From M3007 sp033764075 (lineage in GTDB: Bacteria; Bacteroidota; Bacteroidia; Chitinophagales; Saprospiraceae), in contig JANRJH010000018.1 of the NCBI GenBank assembly GCA_033764075.1, forward strand, positions 160,415 to 224,414: DNA of 64,000 nucleotides. The letters run 5' to 3'. Below, piece by piece: positions 1 to 7,770 of the stretch. The notes under the pieces are model-generated. The model was given only the letters and a program-made list of their open reading frames with translations, searched no databases and was not told where the DNA came from. The position numbers and the translations under genes were made by a program. The number at the start of each line of letters is the position of its first letter. Position 1 is the stretch's first letter.

Positions 1-756
1 ATTCTCCGATGTGCTCATGGCCCATACGTGGAGGTGATGCACACCCAGCACGCCGGGGGTGTCGCGGGCGGCTGCTTCGATGGCGTCCATGTCTACGTTT
101 CGGGGCACACCGTCCAGCGCCAGGCAGATACTCTCCCGCAGCAGACTCCATACGCCCAACAAGATGACCAAAAGAATGAGAAAGCCCACCACGGGATCGA
201 TCCACCACCAGCCCGTCCAGTGCATCAGCAATCCACCCGCCACCACACCGGCCGATACGGCAGCGTCGGCAACCAGGTGCAGGTAGGCGCCTCGAATGTT
301 CAGGTCGTGGCGGGCGCCGCGATGAAACAACCACGCACTGAATGCGTTGATGGCAATGCCCAAAACGGCAATCCCGGAAACCGTTAGCCCGGGCACTTCC
401 GGTGGATCGTTCAGGCGGCTGAACGCCTCCAGGCCGATGCACATCACCGCAGCCAACAACATCAGTCCGTTGAGCAGCGAAGCCCAAATGGTGAATTTGC
501 GATATCCGTAGGTAAAACGTCGGGAGCCGGCGAATTTAGACAGGTGTAGCGCGGCCCAGGACAAAATCAGGCTGAATACATCGCTCAGGTTGTGCCCGGC
601 GTCGGTGAGCAAGGCCAGGGAGCTCACCAAGAGTCCCATGGTTATTTCCACGCCCACAAAGGCAGCATTCAGGAGTATTCCCCACCCGAATGCACGGCCC
701 ATCTGTGCCGGATCGGGCAGATGGTGGTGATGATCGTGGTGGTGGTGGTGTGCCAT
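1..756 (-). CDS. CDF-family divalent metal cation exporter (3' end outside window)
   Basis: Cation diffusion facilitator, an inner-membrane metal/proton antiporter for Zn, Co or Cd; the metal cannot be told from sequence. The 252 visible codons start with a His-rich N-terminus (MAHHHHHDHHHHH) that probably binds metal. Transmembrane helices follow with both hallmark metal-site motifs: DAGHNLSD in helix 2 and HLVADAAVS in helix 5. The end of the visible part (DTPGVLGVHHLHVWAMS) is the cytoplasmic ferredoxin-like domain with the typical HxHVW motif. The gene runs off the left edge without a stop. It begins 2 bases after the stop of the NicO-like gene, so it is the last visible gene of the copper/metal operon reading leftward from 3.8 kb. 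Confidence 0.93.
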   Translation of the reverse strand, partial: MAHHHHHDHHHHLPDPAQMGRAFGWGILLNAAFVGVEITMGLLVSSLALLTDAGHNLSDVFSLILSWAALHLSKFAGSRRFTYGYRKFTIWASLLNGLMLLAAVMCIGLEAFSRLNDPPEVPGLTVSGIAVLGIAINAFSAWLFHRGARHDLNIRGAYLHLVADAAVSAGVVAGGLLMHWTGWWWIDPVVGFLILLVILLGVWSLLRESICLALDGVPRNVDMDAIEAAARDTPGVLGVHHLHVWAMSTSEN

Positions 757-758
757 GA

Positions 759-1361
759 TTACTCCAGCAAAAACAACAGCAAACCAGAAAAGATGAGCGT
801 GACGCCGGTGATCAGGCCGGCATGGTGTTCCCAGGCATGCCAATCGACTTTTTGCAGCCCGCTCAGCGCCAGCCGCATCCAGATCATCATGCCCAACAGC
901 GTTACCACGGCGTACAGTAAGGCCAGGGTGCCTACAAACCACCATCCGAAATGCCCGGCTGCCAGGAAATAACCTTCAATCTCCAGACAGGGAGAAAAGA
1001 ACATGGCCAGCAGCAACGCACCAATCACTGATTTTCCGCCTGCATGGTGACTCAGGTGGAAATGGTGGTGGTAGTAGTGCCGGTAAACATAAATAGTACC
1101 CCAGACAATCAGAATGGCCGGGGCTACCCACGTGGAAAAAGCTTCTAACCGGTCCGATAGCGTGTCGCCGGCCCAGGCCAGCAGCAGGCCGAACAATACC
1201 GTACTGGCCACGTGCGCGGCGCCGGCCAACAGGGTTACCCACAAAATATCCGTCCGCGTCCATCCTTGCTGACGACCTATGGCCAAAACCGGCAGCCAAT
1301 GGCTGGGGATGAGGGCATGAAGTACGGACAGGACGAGCGCGCCGGAGAGGAGAGGAGACAC
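759..1361 (-). CDS. NicO/UreH-like polytopic membrane protein (putative metal transporter)
   Basis: About 200 residues with five to six hydrophobic segments. The first has HALIPSHW, resembling the HAL-P-H motif of the NicO/RcnA and UreH-like nickel/cobalt transporter superfamily. A His-rich loop (YRHYYHHHFHLSHH) and a later HAWEHH suggest metal handling. It lies between the HMA chaperone and the CDF exporter, so export or sensing of a transition metal is inferred. The start is uncertain. The only in-frame ATG (1478) lies inside the upstream HMA gene and would add a basic, non-hydrophobic leader, so a GTG at 1361 just before the first membrane helix is used here. Family assignment is moderate; specificity unknown. 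Confidence 0.7.
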   Translation of the reverse strand: MSPLLSGALVLSVLHALIPSHWLPVLAIGRQQGWTRTDILWVTLLAGAAHVASTVLFGLLLAWAGDTLSDRLEAFSTWVAPAILIVWGTIYVYRHYYHHHFHLSHHAGGKSVIGALLLAMFFSPCLEIEGYFLAAGHFGWWFVGTLALLYAVVTLLGMMIWMRLALSGLQKVDWHAWEHHAGLITGVTLIFSGLLLFLLE

Positions 1362-1398
1362 CAGGGGAAGGGTTAAAGCGTTCGGGAAACGGTTGGGT

Positions 1399-1617
1399 CT
1401 AGGCAGATAATACCGAAGCAGTAAACCCCGCGGCTTTGAATGCTTCTTTAACCTGTTCCTCCTGTTCCGGGTGTGCAAGCTCGACGGTCACAATCCGATC
1501 GGCAGCATGCAGGTCGGCCTCCCAGGAAAGGAGTCCGTCAATTTGTTCCAGATGCGGCCCGACAGCCGCTACACAGCCACTGCACTTGAGGTTTGTTTTC
1601 AGTTTTATAGTAACCAT
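1399..1617 (-). CDS. Heavy-metal-associated (HMA) domain chaperone, CopZ-like
   Basis: A 72-residue single-domain protein with the beta-alpha-beta-beta-alpha-beta pattern of HMA metallochaperones. The metal loop is NLKCSGC, a CxxC variant of the usual GMTCxxC. Such proteins carry Cu(I) in the cytoplasm and hand it to the P-type ATPase. The gene begins 11 bases after the stop of the adjacent copper ATPase and is clearly co-transcribed with it. Short length and the absence of other domains agree with a free chaperone rather than a fragment. Whether it carries copper or another soft metal is inferred from the neighbour. Confidence 0.85.
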   Translation of the reverse strand: MVTIKLKTNLKCSGCVAAVGPHLEQIDGLLSWEADLHAADRIVTVELAHPEQEEQVKEAFKAAGFTASVLSA

Positions 1618-1628
1618 CGTACATTTTT

Positions 1629-3830
1629 TTAAAAATTTCGCAAACGCAGGCTGTTCAGCACGACCGATACCGAACTCATGGCCATGGCCCCGCCAGCGAT
1701 CATCGGATTGAGCAGGAAGCCGAACCCAGGATAGAGGACTCCGGCGGCAACCGGTATGCCGATCAGATTATACACAAAAGCCCAGAAAAGGTTTTGGCGA
1801 ATGGTTCGCACGGTTTTTCCGGACAGTTCCAGGGCTTCCGGCAGTTTTTCCAGGTCGGAGCCCAACAAGGTAATGTCTGCAACGTCTATGGCTATATCGG
1901 CGCCATGGCCCATGGCAATGCCCACATCGGCCAGGGCCAGTGCCTCGGCGTCGTTGATGCCGTCGCCAACCATGCCCACTTCGCGACCCGCTGCCTGCAG
2001 GGTTCTGACGTATTCGCCTTTTTCGGCCGGCAAAACCGCGCCTTTAAACCGGGGTATGCCGGCAAGTCCGGCGATGTACGCCACCGTTTTTTCCTGGTCT
2101 CCGGAGAGTAAATGCAGGGTAAGCCCTTTCTGTTGGAGCTGCCGAATGGCCAGCAACGCGGCCTCGTCAGGCAGGGCCAGCAGTGCGCATACCGCCATCA
2201 GGGTGTCGTCTTCGGCAAAACAAACGATGGCGGCGCCAGTATCCGTCAATTCTGTCCGGAGAAAATTCCGGGCGTCATCCGGAAAAACAACGCCGATGTC
2301 CGACATCCACGCCGGGCTGCCGGCCCGATACGTGTGTCCGTCAAGTTGGGCACTAATGCCTTTTCCGCTGCTGCTCTGCACGTCGTGCAGGGGGAGCGGT
2401 TCGGAAAATTGGTGCAAGGCGTCGGCCAGCGCCCCTGCCAGCGGATGGTTGGAGCGTCGTTCAAGTTGGTACAGGATGCGACGGTGTTCCAGTCCGGCAT
2501 GATCGGCCCACCATTGGGCTTTCAGGACCGGCCGGGCGCTGGTGAGGGTGCCGGTTTTGTCCAGGATGATGTCGGTGATGCGGCGGGCTTTTTCCAGGCT
2601 TTCCGCGTTTTTAATCAGGATGCCTTTTTCTGCGGCGCGGCCTATTCCGGCCATCAGCGCCGTAGGCGTAGCCAGTCCCAGCGCACAAGGGCAAGCGATG
2701 ACGAGCACCGTGACCCCCGCGAGCAGTCCGATGGTGAAATGCCCGGCCATCCACCAGGACAGGAAGGTGATCAGGGCAATGATCAGCACAGTGGGCACAA
2801 ACACGGCCGAAACACGGTCGGCCAGCTTTTGAACCGGCGCTTTGGATCCCTGTGCTTGCTGCACGGTACGGACGATGCCGGCCAGCACGGTGGTGGCGCC
2901 CACCTGTTCGGCGACGAGATAAAAGCTGCCCTGCTGATTGAGGGTTCCGGCGAACACCCTGTCGCCAGGTTGTTTTAATTGAAGGACCGCCTCTCCGCTA
3001 ATGCTGCTTTCATCCACCAGCGATTCGCCTTCCTGCACCCGGCCGTCGACGGGCAAGTGGTCGCCCGCGCGCACCAAAAGCGTATCCCCCGGACGGATAT
3101 CGGCCAGGGGCCTTTCCACATCCGCGCCCGATTCCCGACGCCACACCGTTTTAGGTTGTTTGCCGAGCAGTTTTTTGAGCGCGGAACTGGTGTGTGCCTT
3201 GGCGTTTTCTTCCAGGTATTTTCCCAACAAAATGAAAAACACAATGACGGCCGCGGCTTCAAAATACACATGCGGCTCAAGCCCGTTTTCCCGGAAATAG
3301 TCTGGAAAAACGGTGTTGAATGCGCTGAACACCCAGGCAATGCCGGTGCTGAGGGCCACCAGGGTGTCCATATTCGCATTTCCGTGGCGCGCCTGTTTCC
3401 ATGCGCTGCGGAAAAAGCGCTGCCCGTAACCAAAAACGACGGGGAAGCTCAGTGCCAGGCCTGCCCAGTGGGCCCATTCAGCGTGCATCCAGACCATGCC
3501 CAGTACCATGACCGGCAGGCTTAGCAGCCCGGCGCCCCACATGGCTTTGCGCAAGGATTCGCGGTTGGTGGCCATGTGTGCTTCAAGGGTTTGTCCGGGC
3601 GCTTCCTCTTGCAAGACAAGATCGTACCCGGCCGACTGCACCGCGCGGCGGAGGTCGTCGGGACGGACCATTGCGGGATCGTAAGTAACCTGCAACAGGT
3701 GTGCTGCGTAATTCACCGCTGCCTCCTCAACGCCTGGTTGAATACGGACCGTGTTTTCTACATTGACGGCACACGCTGCGCAACTCATGTCGAGCACCGG
3801 CAACTGAAGGGTTACGTTTTTTTTACTCAT
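1629..3830 (-). CDS. copA: Copper-transporting P1B-type ATPase
   Basis: A 733-residue Cu(I)-exporting P-type ATPase of the inner membrane. One N-terminal HMA domain carries MSCAAC. The transmembrane metal site is C380-P-C382 (VIACPCALG). The phosphorylated Asp is D424 in DKTGT, followed by the SNHPLA HP motif of the nucleotide domain and the GDGINDAEALALADVG hinge. The last helices contain YNLIGIP and MAMSS, typical of subgroup 1B-1 (Cu+/Ag+). The start at 3830 (MSKKN) is chosen because it directly precedes the HMA domain and lies 10 bases after a TATCTTTG -7 box; an upstream ATG at 3896 would overlap that promoter. It is the first gene of the metal operon; no CueR/CsoR-type regulator is visible nearby. 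Confidence 0.96.
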   Translation of the reverse strand: MSKKNVTLQLPVLDMSCAACAVNVENTVRIQPGVEEAAVNYAAHLLQVTYDPAMVRPDDLRRAVQSAGYDLVLQEEAPGQTLEAHMATNRESLRKAMWGAGLLSLPVMVLGMVWMHAEWAHWAGLALSFPVVFGYGQRFFRSAWKQARHGNANMDTLVALSTGIAWVFSAFNTVFPDYFRENGLEPHVYFEAAAVIVFFILLGKYLEENAKAHTSSALKKLLGKQPKTVWRRESGADVERPLADIRPGDTLLVRAGDHLPVDGRVQEGESLVDESSISGEAVLQLKQPGDRVFAGTLNQQGSFYLVAEQVGATTVLAGIVRTVQQAQGSKAPVQKLADRVSAVFVPTVLIIALITFLSWWMAGHFTIGLLAGVTVLVIACPCALGLATPTALMAGIGRAAEKGILIKNAESLEKARRITDIILDKTGTLTSARPVLKAQWWADHAGLEHRRILYQLERRSNHPLAGALADALHQFSEPLPLHDVQSSSGKGISAQLDGHTYRAGSPAWMSDIGVVFPDDARNFLRTELTDTGAAIVCFAEDDTLMAVCALLALPDEAALLAIRQLQQKGLTLHLLSGDQEKTVAYIAGLAGIPRFKGAVLPAEKGEYVRTLQAAGREVGMVGDGINDAEALALADVGIAMGHGADIAIDVADITLLGSDLEKLPEALELSGKTVRTIRQNLFWAFVYNLIGIPVAAGVLYPGFGFLLNPMIAGGAMAMSSVSVVLNSLRLRNF

Positions 3831-3840
3831 GCTGCAAAGA

Positions 3841-3848
3841 CAAAGATA
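3841..3848 (-). promoter_or_regulatory. -7 promoter box TATCTTTG for the copA operon
   Basis: On the minus strand the sequence TATCTTTG matches the Bacteroidota -7 consensus TAnnTTTG and ends 10 bases before the copA ATG. No clear -33 TTG was found at the expected distance. The position implies a very short leader and supports the chosen start codon. Confidence 0.55.
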
Positions 3849-3961
3849 CGACATTTTAGCGGGCTTTTCCGTTGGGAAACCGGGTTTTTCCTGCATTATT
3901 CGCCGAACTTTAGCGTGTATCGATAATCCTGTGTTTTTTTGCGGTTAAACATGTCTTTCCC

Positions 3962-4927
3962 ATGCTTTTATCCTTGTTCCTGATTTTCATTGGTATATTT
4001 GGTGTATCTTTTGGTGCCCGTATTTTGGTAAGTGGTGGCAGCAGCATTGCGCGGCGGCTGCGGGTGTCGGATCTGGTTGTTGGACTGACCATTGTCGCTT
4101 TGGGCACCTCGGCGCCCGAGTTGATCGTTGGCCTCAACGCTGCCTGGAACGGAAAAGCGGAGGTGGCACTTGGCAATGTGATTGGCAGCAACATTGCCAA
4201 TGTTGGGCTGATCCTGGCCGTATGTGCACTGATTACCCCACTTTATTTTCAGCGCAATACCGTGCGCGCAGAAATTCCGCTCACGTTGCTGGCTGCCTTG
4301 GTTTGTTTGCTTTTATCGCAGGACGTGCGCATTGACGGACGCGGTTTCTCGGCCATCACCCGGATAGACGGGCTGGTGCTGCTCTGTTTTTTTGCCATTT
4401 ACATGGCCTACATGTTCAATGTGGCCTCCCAAAGCCCGAAACAACACCCCGACACTGCGGAGCATCCTATCCTCCCTGTTTGGCGGTCTGTGGGGATGAT
4501 TGCCGGAGGCATCGTTGCCCTGGCCCTGGGGGGCGACTGGATTGTCGGCGGCGCATCGGACGTAGCCCGGCGGCTGGGCATGAGCGACGCGCTCATCAGC
4601 CTGACGCTTGTTTCGGTGGGTACCTCCATCCCCGAACTGGCCACTTCCCTGGTTGCCGCCATGCGCCGCAATACGGATATTGTTGTCGGCAATGTGGTTG
4701 GCTCCAACCTCTTCAACTCCTTTTTGATCCTGGGCTCCAGCGCCACCCTTGCGCCGCTTCCGCTCGGGAACATTACACTTGCGGACTTTTTGGTGAACAT
4801 TGGCGTTACCGTTTACCTGACCGCCATCGCGTTTTTCAGCACACCCAGCCGGATAACCCGCCTGGAGGGCGGCATTTTGTTGGCCATTTATCTGGCGTAT
4901 GTCGCTTACCTGTTCAAGGGCTTGTGA
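3962..4927 (+). CDS. CaCA-family Na+/Ca2+ (cation) antiporter, YrbG-like
   Basis: A 321-residue inner-membrane exchanger with about ten helices in two inverted halves. Each half carries the alpha-repeat signature: GTSAPELIVGLNAA...NVIGSNIANVGLI in the first, GTSIPELATSLVAA...NVVGSNLFNSFLI in the second. This duplicated G-T-S-x-P-E motif defines the calcium/cation antiporter superfamily. It is divergent from the copper operon and stands alone; the next gene converges with a 15-base gap. Ca2+ is the most common substrate in the family but was not shown here. Confidence 0.92.
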   Translation: MLLSLFLIFIGIFGVSFGARILVSGGSSIARRLRVSDLVVGLTIVALGTSAPELIVGLNAAWNGKAEVALGNVIGSNIANVGLILAVCALITPLYFQRNTVRAEIPLTLLAALVCLLLSQDVRIDGRGFSAITRIDGLVLLCFFAIYMAYMFNVASQSPKQHPDTAEHPILPVWRSVGMIAGGIVALALGGDWIVGGASDVARRLGMSDALISLTLVSVGTSIPELATSLVAAMRRNTDIVVGNVVGSNLFNSFLILGSSATLAPLPLGNITLADFLVNIGVTVYLTAIAFFSTPSRITRLEGGILLAIYLAYVAYLFKGL

Positions 4928-4942
4928 GCAGGCAGCGTGCAC

Positions 4943-6076
4943 CTACATCATTTTTTCGATCTCATAAATACTATTCACCTTACCGGAAAACAGGCAGTAA
5001 AACGCAGGCTCCTCGCGCATTTTGGTAATTTCCGTTGGCCGCCCGTCGTCGATGTAACTGGCTTTAAGCTTCGACTTGATGGTGAAATACGAAAAAAGAT
5101 ATTGAAAGTCAACCTGTTCACTGAAATAACGCCGCATTTGCGCCAGCATTTTCGGCGCATTGGGTTCGGGGCGCCGGGGGCAAGTGGTGCAAATGCCGGG
5201 CGCCTGGGGCAGACATGCAGGCGGCTGTTCGGACATGCATGCAAAGTTCGGCAGGTTTTGATACGAAATATTGTGGTGCGTGTATGCTACGGATGAAAGG
5301 GACAATAGCCCACTCAGACCGTAGGGCATAATGGAGCCGAAGGGGCCGTCCATCACCGTGAGTCCTTTTTGGTCAAACGCCCTGGACGTAATAAACGCAA
5401 TCTCGGAAATTTCGTGGGTGAGCTCCAGGTCGGGCACGCCAAACAGGCGGTTCACCGCGTTCATGCCGGCATAGGTTGCATTAATGACGGTGGGGGTACG
5501 GAATGCACCTGCAGTCGTTTGTATCTGCCAGCCGAGGTTTGTTGCTTCGGCACGAACGGGTATGGTCCGGGTATGCAGGGTGATGTTCGGTTGGGCTTCG
5601 ATGCGCCCGGTATAGTGCCGGGCCAGCAAGACAGGGTCGAACGAATACTCTTCGGTCAGGTAGAGCGCCTCCAGTCTTTCATAGTTGAACAATGGATGCG
5701 CACGCACGGCTTCGCAACGAATGCCGAGATACTGGCAGAATCGCTCAAACTGGCGCGCATCGGTAAAAGAGCCATAACGGTCAATGGCGTAATACTTTTC
5801 AAAGGCAAAGTTCACCATGTCGCGATGCTCATCGGTGAAACGCGTTTTGTGCTCATCGCTCATGGCCGCCGTGGCCACACTCCTGGGGTAGTGATATCCG
5901 CCGTGCAGGCGCGCCTGGTTGACCAGGGAGGCTTTTCGGAACAGACGCTCCTCTTTCTCCAGCAGGATCACCGATGCGCCTTTTGCCGCCAGATACAGGG
6001 CAGCATAGCAGCCAAACAGGCCGCCACCGATGATGAGATAGTCGGTAAAAGGTATTCGGGTATCGGCAATGGGCAT
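4943..6076 (-). CDS. FAD-dependent oxidoreductase (DAO family) with a four-Cys segment
   Basis: A 377-residue flavoprotein. The N-terminal dinucleotide-binding motif is IIGGGLFGCYAALYLA, followed by the acidic end of strand 2 (VILLEKEE). The overall pattern (VNQARLHGGYHYPRS, later VINATYAGMNAV) is that of D-amino-acid-oxidase-like enzymes. The substrate is not recognisable. An unusual Cys-rich stretch (FACMSEQPPAC...GICTTCP) sits in the C-terminal third. The start at 6076 is taken because upstream in-frame ATGs fall inside the preceding LamG-protein gene, whose stop is 8 bases away. The two are probably in one transcript. It could act on an amino acid, sarcosine-like or glycerol-3-phosphate-like substrate. 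Confidence 0.8.
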   Translation of the reverse strand: MPIADTRIPFTDYLIIGGGLFGCYAALYLAAKGASVILLEKEERLFRKASLVNQARLHGGYHYPRSVATAAMSDEHKTRFTDEHRDMVNFAFEKYYAIDRYGSFTDARQFERFCQYLGIRCEAVRAHPLFNYERLEALYLTEEYSFDPVLLARHYTGRIEAQPNITLHTRTIPVRAEATNLGWQIQTTAGAFRTPTVINATYAGMNAVNRLFGVPDLELTHEISEIAFITSRAFDQKGLTVMDGPFGSIMPYGLSGLLSLSSVAYTHHNISYQNLPNFACMSEQPPACLPQAPGICTTCPRRPEPNAPKMLAQMRRYFSEQVDFQYLFSYFTIKSKLKASYIDDGRPTEITKMREEPAFYCLFSGKVNSIYEIEKMM

Positions 6077-6084
6077 GTGTCGTT

Positions 6085-7686
6085 TTACCGGACAATCAAC
6101 TTTTGTGCGTGTTGCTTTCCGTCGAGCGCAAGGTACAACACATAAACGCCGGCCGGCAGCACCGGCAGGGTGATTTCGCATTGACTGTTTTCTTCCGGCA
6201 GCGGGGCCGACCACACCACTTGACCAAGGAGAGACAGGCGAATGGTTCCGGTTTGCCAGACTTCTTCCGTCCGGATGGTGATGCGGTCTGTTGCCGGGTT
6301 GGGGAAAATGTGCAGCGCGAGGTTGTTGGGCATACTCACCAATCGGATAGGGGAGTAGCTGAACGCGCCATCCAGGTCGGTTTGCCGGAGGCGGTAATAG
6401 TTGGTTTCCGGCAGTGGTTTGTCGTCGACAAACTGGTAGCTACCGGTTCCCGCTGCCGGCACGAACCCCAGCGCGGTCCACCGGGCGGCATCGGGGCTGC
6501 GCTGCACTTCGAAGCCGGCGTTCAGGGTTTCGGAGAGGGTTATCCAGTGGAGCCGGACACTGCCGCTTTCGGTAGGCGTTGCTTCGAAGGAGGCCCATTC
6601 AACGGGCAACAGGGCGCAAACACCGGGAGCGGTGGTTTGTGCGCCAACGGTGTAAAAGGCGCCGGGGCTCGACTGGTTGTTGAACTGGGTGGCAATCCAG
6701 TTCGCCGAGCGGGCGGTATTGGAAATGCGCACCTCGTCCAGCTGGCCTACCCACTTGCCCGAGCCATTGCCGTTGCCAATTCTGAGCAGGCCGTTGTCGG
6801 CGAGAAAGGTACTTGCGGGCACGTTGGAATTGGTGTAATCGAGCACACCGTCGATGTACAGGCGCACGAATTCGCCGTCGAAGGTGGCGGCTACATGCTG
6901 CCAGGTGTTCAGGCTGATCGGTCCGGTATGAAAAAGTTGATAACCCGGCCCGGGAGAGGGGAAGTTAAGCCAGAGGTTCAGGTTGTCTGCGCCACCCTGG
7001 GGCCAGTCGACACCAAGCACATAGCCATTGGCGCCTTTTCCCAGTATGCCGTGATTTGAAGTGTTGGATGTTCTGCGTATCCAGGCTTCGAGGGTGAAAT
7101 CGGCATCCAGGTTGATACTGGCGCTGTTGGTGACGGTGATTTCATTGGTACCGCTGAAGGAACGGCCTTCTCCGATTTTTCCGGCCGTATTGGTTGACCC
7201 GCTGTTGACGCCGTTGTTGCTGTTGGAAGTGGCATCGGCAAAACTGTTGTTGCTAAAGTGCCAGATTGCCTTGTAACTAGCCGGCCAGGTGCTGGAGGTG
7301 GACGGATCAGAAGCGCCTGTTTTGCCGTAAAACATGCCGAGCTTGGTGTCAAAAACAGTGCTCAGGTTGGGAACCTTCACCCAGGCTACGTACTCACCTG
7401 TCTCCGGATTGTATTTTTCAATCTGGTGGGACAGCAGGGTGGTGCAATCGTCTTTCGTGAATACGATGTCGTACCCATTGGTACTTTGCACTTGCCCTCC
7501 GTTGGCAACGGATTTCAGGTTGGGGTCGGTCAGGCTGATCAACAGCGGAAAGTTATTCAGATTACCCATAACCTGGCTTGACTGAATAGTAACCACCTTC
7601 CCATAGCCGTAGCCGGCCGGTTGTGCGAAAGAAATACCCTGAAAAAAAACGATTAAAAAGAAGGATACGGACACTCTCCCTTTCAT
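6085..7686 (-). CDS. T9SS-exported surface protein, DUF2341 + LamG/concanavalin-like domain
   Basis: A 533-residue exported protein. Residues 1-21 form a signal peptide ending at SFAQ. Then comes a DUF2341-like domain (about 28-125, with NFPLLISL...YDIVFTK...AWVKVPNL), followed by a LamG/concanavalin A-like lectin domain (about 160-350, FTLEAWIRRTSN...WQHVAATFDGEFVRLYIDG). A fibronectin-like stretch (VEWASFEATPTESGSVRLHWIT) precedes the T9SS sorting domain starting LHIFPNPATDRITI and ending KLIVR. It is probably anchored on or released from the cell surface and may bind carbohydrate. It has its own TACCTTTG promoter and is followed closely by the FAD oxidoreductase gene. Confidence 0.9.
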   Translation of the reverse strand: MKGRVSVSFFLIVFFQGISFAQPAGYGYGKVVTIQSSQVMGNLNNFPLLISLTDPNLKSVANGGQVQSTNGYDIVFTKDDCTTLLSHQIEKYNPETGEYVAWVKVPNLSTVFDTKLGMFYGKTGASDPSTSSTWPASYKAIWHFSNNSFADATSNSNNGVNSGSTNTAGKIGEGRSFSGTNEITVTNSASINLDADFTLEAWIRRTSNTSNHGILGKGANGYVLGVDWPQGGADNLNLWLNFPSPGPGYQLFHTGPISLNTWQHVAATFDGEFVRLYIDGVLDYTNSNVPASTFLADNGLLRIGNGNGSGKWVGQLDEVRISNTARSANWIATQFNNQSSPGAFYTVGAQTTAPGVCALLPVEWASFEATPTESGSVRLHWITLSETLNAGFEVQRSPDAARWTALGFVPAAGTGSYQFVDDKPLPETNYYRLRQTDLDGAFSYSPIRLVSMPNNLALHIFPNPATDRITIRTEEVWQTGTIRLSLLGQVVWSAPLPEENSQCEITLPVLPAGVYVLYLALDGKQHAQKLIVR

Positions 7687-7692
7687 GATTAT

Positions 7693-7761
7693 AGGATTGA
7701 AAAGTAAATTTCACAAAGGTACTGCATAATTCGTACCTATTTTAGGTAATTCTTCAATCCT
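7693..7761. repeat. Nested inverted repeat between the TonB receptor and the LamG-protein gene
   Basis: Outer arms AGGATTGAA (from 7693) and TTCAATCCT (ending 7761) flank an inner dyad TACCT-ATTTT-AGGTA at 7734-7748. The inner part lies just beyond the TonB-receptor stop and could be its terminator or an operator upstream of the LamG-protein promoter. No T-tract follows, so the role is open. Confidence 0.4.
7714..7721 (-). promoter_or_regulatory. -7 promoter box TACCTTTG for the LamG-protein gene
   Basis: TACCTTTG on the minus strand, 27 bases before the ATG at 7686, matches TAnnTTTG. It sits in the loop between the outer arms of the 7693-7761 inverted repeat, so folding or protein binding there could affect initiation. 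No clear -33 TTG was seen. Confidence 0.5.
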
Positions 7762-7770
7762 TAAGGAAAA

